A stretch of 64,000 nucleotides of DNA from Glandiceps talaboti (Eukaryota > Hemichordata > Enteropneusta > Spengelidae), in contig NC_135557.1 of assembly GCF_964340395.1 (NCBI RefSeq), positions 22,637,225 to 22,701,224 on the forward strand, given 5' to 3'. Below the pieces are notes generated by a model, which was not told the origin of the DNA, made no database searches, and saw only the letters and a program-made list of their open reading frames with translations. Both the position numbers and the translations under genes were made by a program. Shown here piece by piece: positions 59,089-64,000 of the stretch. Each line of letters begins with the position of its first letter. Position 1 is the first letter of the stretch.

Positions 59089-62000
59089 CCACCACGTCCA
59101 CGTCTTACCATGTTATGCCACTAACTGCATTGGACTGGTAGTCCTCGACATACGGCAATGTAGGGGCTGGATTAACTTTTCTCGCAAGTCTTTATTTACC
59201 CATTACAACCTATTATGTTCTTTCTAGTAGTAGCACCTTTACACCGAACGTGTAGATTGAAATTTTAATCTCGTTCACAAACTATACAAACATGATGTTA
59301 GGCGGCATTTTTGACGTCCGTCGTCAGATCTCTAAGGATGACGTCAGGCGGTCTTGCCGACAGACAACGACATTGTGAATGGTGGCAAACTATAGTGGTA
59401 GACTCTTTAGATATCTTCGTTACAATTCTGGTCAATATTTGTGGTAATTGAAACCCCCTGGCAATGCATTCTATTCATTTCCTATTTAACTCACACAGTA
59501 AAAACATCGCTATATAAATAGTCTGCTTACTTTCATTTAAACGCACATGGACACTATAAAAGTAGGGTGGTGAACCTAATAAAACTATATCCCGATACCT
59601 ATATACCGTTGTTCAATTGAAGAACACATTCATTCATGAATACATTCTAGTTTTATGTTCTTCCCCAGTCACTTTGCTCATTTAATTGTGGCATTTCCAC
59701 GTTTCACATTCCTCTTCTTTCTGCCCCCCTTTTGTTTGTTCTACCCTCACCTGATCTGACTCTTCTCCTTTTCCGATCCTTCCTTTCCCCCCCCCTCTCC
59801 CTCCTCCTCCCCTCTCCCCATTTTATTGTAGTCACAGACATTCATATTACACATGTACGTGGTACTTTTAACAGTCACTGATCGACTATGGGTAGTGGTT
59901 GAAGGGTAGTGACTTTAAAAGATATTCCGTATGTACAGAAAGAATTTTTAACATGTAACTAAGAAAACAAAGCATACAAATAGTTTCTTCTCAGACCTAT
60001 TCACGATTGAACCATCATCTATGCTTGGCGTCGTTAACTCTTGTGCGGCCTTGCTTTTTGTATTCGTCACAGAGAACATAAAAAATAATCTCGATTTAAT
60101 ATAGCCGTCCTTTTTCAGTGTTTCAGTAAACAACGGAGAAGTCATAGTACACGTATAGATAAAACCAGTGTTATTGTTAACGTGGATACACTTGAACGAT
60201 CTCTTTTGGTGAACCTGACTTCTTCATGGCCGTATATGATGGAGTGACGTCATACAACCGTGACATAGCAATCATGATATCTACCACTGTCAGCACCACA
60301 ATAGGCGTTATATTAGTGTAACGCCTAGATCGTAAAACGTGAAAGCCGTTTGATTACTTCTTTGAAGTCAATGAAAATGTTCTTGTTATAGTGATAATAC
60401 CAGTTTAAACTGAACTATTGTTATACTAACAAAGGATCGGTTCTTCAAATCATCAATACTTGAGTAGGCAGTACAACGGTACTCTGGTCTATGAGTTAGA
60501 TACAGAGATAGTTTATTCAGTGACGTTCCTGGTGGAAAGAGCTAAAAATGCAATCGTTGTGTCTTTAGCTTCTGGTTAACCAATGATTGATGTATGTGAT
60601 GTTTATACACGATACAACCACGACAAGAGATCGGTGATTGTCACGTGTTCAGCGTACAGGGTGAAAGGTGGTTCTACTAGTGGACCTTTATACTGTACAA
60701 GTCAGCCGTGCACCAATACATTTGAGTAGTGGCTAGGAAGGACTGCAGGCACTCTTTTCCACTCGACCTAGGGTGATTATTTGTAACATTCCGAGTTCAA
60801 CAGAGCAGGTTGGGTAATAGAAAATACCATGCCAAGCGGACTGCACGGGATTAATCGCTGGACTATTATTCAAAGTTAATTTGCTATGAGAAACATTGCC
60901 GACAAACTTTAATCTCCGCCTATACGCACTAGAACATTATTCGTTGGTTGGACCTCGACAGACCACGAAGAGCCCAGCACTGAACATAACATAGCTACAC
61001 ACGATGTGAGTTTTAATTTATATTTATACAGAATGGTGTGGTTGAAGGTACGGAGAAAATGTGTTACCCGTGTTATGGTTCTTTTATTAGTTACAGTGAA
61101 TTAGTGCGTTTGAATATACTACGTAATACGTGAGAAATCTAACAGGTATTTCTTTGTCTTCCTGATGGCAATATACTCTGTTTTTGATTGGACCAAGTGA
61201 TGAAAGTTGAGAACATTCAGACAAAATATGTAACATATTTGATAGAGAGTTGAGCAAGCCAATTAATACAGCCGACAATGCGAAGGCTGTGATGTGTGTT
61301 TGTTGGCATTGGCATTGTAACATCAAACAGGTAGGCGTGATACTTTGAATGTCTGAAATAACGTTCCTTTTAAACTGTTTATTTGTTTTTACTGAGTACA
61401 TTCTGCCCAATGTAGGTGACTCAAAATCCTGAGTGAGTGAAAACTCCAATTACATCTAGTTTGACTGGTAATTGCCCAAAATTTTAATACAGATGAATTC
61501 GTTGTACAGAGTAGTGTAAAGTATGCAAGGTACTCTTAAGCGGGTAGAATACCAATGTTAGCTCAACAGCTAGCCAGCTGAGTCTTTTTAGTGTAACTTT
61601 TATTGACTGTGTTAGTTTATACGTTATTTGCTCATAGCATGGTTGTGTTCGAGAGAGCAAACAAAGTGAACCAACACGTCTCTCAGTGAGGTATTCCAGT
61701 CGCGGCGAAGTCAAATATAAACTTGTAGGCCACCGTGTCACGCAAAACAAATGTTATTTTGTCGACAGCGTATGTGAATTGCTATGTCGTCATTCCGAAC
61801 ACATTAAAATGGCACGAAACTATGCAAAATTAATTCAATTCTCAATTCACGGTGTTGTCTAAATCACAATATTTGGTTTATCACATAGCAATGCTTTGAT
61901 CGGAGTGTAATGTAGATGTTTCACTTGCAACACTTCTTAAGTGCGGTTCGAGTACTAGACTTGACGGCTGTGTCGTTTCATGGCAACTTTGGACCGCATT

Positions 62001-62363
62001 AGTCTGTCTATCGATGACTGATACACTGTATTAAACCAGATATCGAAAAGTTTGCCATTGCAAAGTACGGTTAAAACATTAGTAGTTGAAATATCTGAAC
62101 CTATACACCGCGATTTAGACCGACATCATAAATTGTGAATCCACAAACATGTAAGGACGTGAACGATTGGGACTATTATACGCCTTCTACCGTAACGGTC
62201 ATGTTGGTAACTGTGAGAACACAAATTGATAATGGATTCAAAGTGTACTGTTATAAGTATTGAACACTGCCAAGAAGGTGTGTGGTTTCACTAAAGATAT
62301 AATGATTATTTGTCGATATGTTTATACCGTCTTTGTATGATTTGTAAAATACAAATTAACAAG
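59088..62363. other. Intergenic stretch, no supported gene
   Basis: A perfect 9-bp stem TAGGCGTTA / TAACGCCTA with an 8-base loop lies at 60302-60327. A C/T-rich run lies at about 59780-59820. The 120-codon minus-strand frame at 61087-61449 has no family resemblance or splice support and is not called. Confidence 0.5.
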
Positions 62364-62838
62364 TCAAACCTAAACCAAACCAATCCAAACCATACCAAAC
62401 CAATCCAAACAAACCAAAACAAACCAAATCAAACCAAACCAATTCAAATCAAACCAAGTCAAACCAAAACTAAACCAAACCAAACCAAACCAAAACTAAG
62501 CCAAACCAAATCAAATCAAACCAAACTAAATCAAATCAAACCAGAACTAAACTAAACTAAACCAAACCAATCCACACAAAACAAACCAAATCAAATCAAA
62601 TCAACCAAACCAAACCAAACCTACCTACACCAAGCCAATCTAAACCAAACCAAACCAAACCAAACCTACACCAAACCAATCTAAACCAAACCAAACCAAA
62701 CCTACACCAAGTCAAACCAAACCAAACCAAACCTACACCAAGCCAATCCAAACCAAACCAAACCAAACCAAACCAAACCAAACCAAATCAAACTAAAACA
62801 AACTAAACTAAACTAAACTAAATCAAACCAAAACAACT
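62364..62838. repeat. AAACC pentanucleotide satellite
   Basis: About 470 bp of AAACC units with frequent T substitutions (AAATC, AATCC, AAACT) and larger periodicity in the middle, where CCTACACCAA-type units recur about every 45-50 bp (62620-62740). Confidence 0.93.
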
Positions 62839-63875
62839 CAACGTTAAGAAAGTAAAATACAAATATTAATGATTAGTGTTATTGCAGCATAAATAAGTGA
62901 CATGGTCTGTAGACTTTAATCTATGGCTTTTGTTTCATATTAAATATATTATGTTATTCTAACTACTAAAGCATTTTGAATTGTCTGATACATGGTAGAT
63001 CTCTCATAAAATATAGACACATAAAAATGACATTATATAATTTATTGGTAAAGTTATAAAAATCTCTAGATATGCATGGCATTAGTTACTATACCTGTCT
63101 GTGCATGCGTAATCGACGTACATATATAGTGGTCTGGGCTGTACGTAATTCCCCATCATATTGTCCTGTTATGATTCTGGTTAGCTCATCCATAAATGTT
63201 GGTATTTGTATATATTCTGTCACTGATTTTAAACACTAGTAGGTACCCAATAACAGACAGCGTCACTTTATAACAAATCAAACTAATGCATACGATTGTG
63301 TATTATGAATAAATTGGTTGCCAAGGTGCCAAAAGACTAACACTTAAAAATAAAAAATGAAAATTTCGTTTTGACTTATCAGTCTTTGTATATTAACAAC
63401 AAACTCACAACTTCCCCTCCCCCAAAAAAACTGAAAGCAAGCAAACAAACAAACAAAATAAAAAAACAAAAGCAAAAACAACCCGCAAACACCTATTGAC
63501 ACCACGTTCCCCCTATAATTAATTATGTATACGCCACAAAGGGTGGGGTGGGGGTGGGGGTGTATTACATAGTTGTTGATGAACTCAAATTTAGGAAACA
63601 TATAAACTAACAGAGTGTGAAAAGACCTATAAACTACAGGCAAAGTAGGAGATACAGTCGACAAGAGAACGTTAAAATGTTTCAAGGTCACTTTTGTACC
63701 TTGAGATATCGATTCTGCAAAATGACCCAGGAAGAACTTATAATTACTTCACCGGATGTTATCAACTTTATATATATACTGGTAGCCAATTGAAAGACGA
63801 CAAAATGTCAAGGTCGATTCAGAAAGGAAAAGGAGGACAGATATATCTAGTTGGTTGAATTTGGATAGAATTAGA
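62839..63875. other. AT-rich stretch, nothing recognised
   Basis: A-rich and GGGGTG runs occur near 63420-63565. No gene recognised. Confidence 0.5.
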
Positions 63876-63964
63876 TAGGTGTAGATAGATAGGTATGTAG
63901 GTAGGTGGGTTTGTTTTTAGGAAGGCAGGTAGGTTGGCAGGTAGGTAGGTAGACAGACAGAAAG

Positions 63965-64000
<36 letters not shown>
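63876..64000. repeat. GTAG microsatellite followed by an AT array running off the window
   Basis: Degenerate GTAG/GATA units to about 63964 are followed by a pure AT array from about 63969 to the window end. Confidence 0.9.

Noticed and set aside
61087-61449. 120-codon minus-strand frame
   Set aside because: Longest unexplained frame at the right end, but with no domain and no coding-like pattern; probably chance.
61484-61750. 88-codon minus-strand frame
   Set aside because: No recognisable family, splice site or conserved motif.
62364-62838. Telomere-like repeat
   Set aside because: The unit is AAACC, not the TTAGGG type expected in most animals, and it is degenerate and internal.

Overview
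The window is eukaryotic DNA, almost certainly from a marine invertebrate animal. It has intron-containing genes with GT/AG splice sites, AATAAA poly(A) signals, a CR1/L2-like non-LTR retrotransposon, short inverted-repeat elements and very many microsatellites in long AT-rich gene-poor stretches. The gene families (metazoan GT31 beta-1,3-glycosyltransferases and patched-domain proteins) fit an invertebrate deuterostome or lophotrochozoan; I cannot fix the species from the sequence alone.

Layout. 1-7890: no recognisable gene; a 600-bp GA microsatellite, a 405-bp terminal-inverted-repeat element with a target duplication (4402-4807), a 39-bp minisatellite (5195-6008) and TATG/TACA arrays. 7894-11751 (-): one uninterrupted 1285-aa type II membrane protein made of four GT31 glycosyltransferase units. 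11752-14400: upstream DNA with a promoter-like patch and repeats. 14401-29911: three head-to-tail copies (5.0-5.3 kb each) of a two-exon gene for an 848-aa patched-domain (PTCHD-like) 12-TM protein, all on the minus strand and all intact. 31821-33343 (+): a 5'-truncated LINE. 34033-38394 (+): a second uninterrupted GT31 polyprotein, 1453 aa with five units. 40484-43934 (+): a small three-exon gene with a TATA box and initiator at canonical spacing, encoding a 65-aa signal peptide plus Thr/Ala/Ser-rich stalk plus hydrophobic tail. 44340-64000: a decayed LINE end, a 212-bp MITE-like element, many microsatellites, and a few isolated exon-like signals but no complete gene.

What stands out. The two giant intronless GT31 proteins carry several glycosyltransferase units in one chain, but only one unit (protein 1) or one to two units (protein 2) keep the metal-binding DDD and the catalytic-loop ED; the others are degenerate, as in a catalytic unit tethered to pseudo-enzyme units. 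Between them lies the young PTCHD triplication. Its middle copy looks like a hybrid: exon 2 and the 3' flank match copy C, while most of the intron, exon 1 and the 5' flank resemble copy A. This is the expected product of an unequal crossover. I see no sequence evidence that the GT31 and PTCHD proteins act together; their adjacency is only positional.
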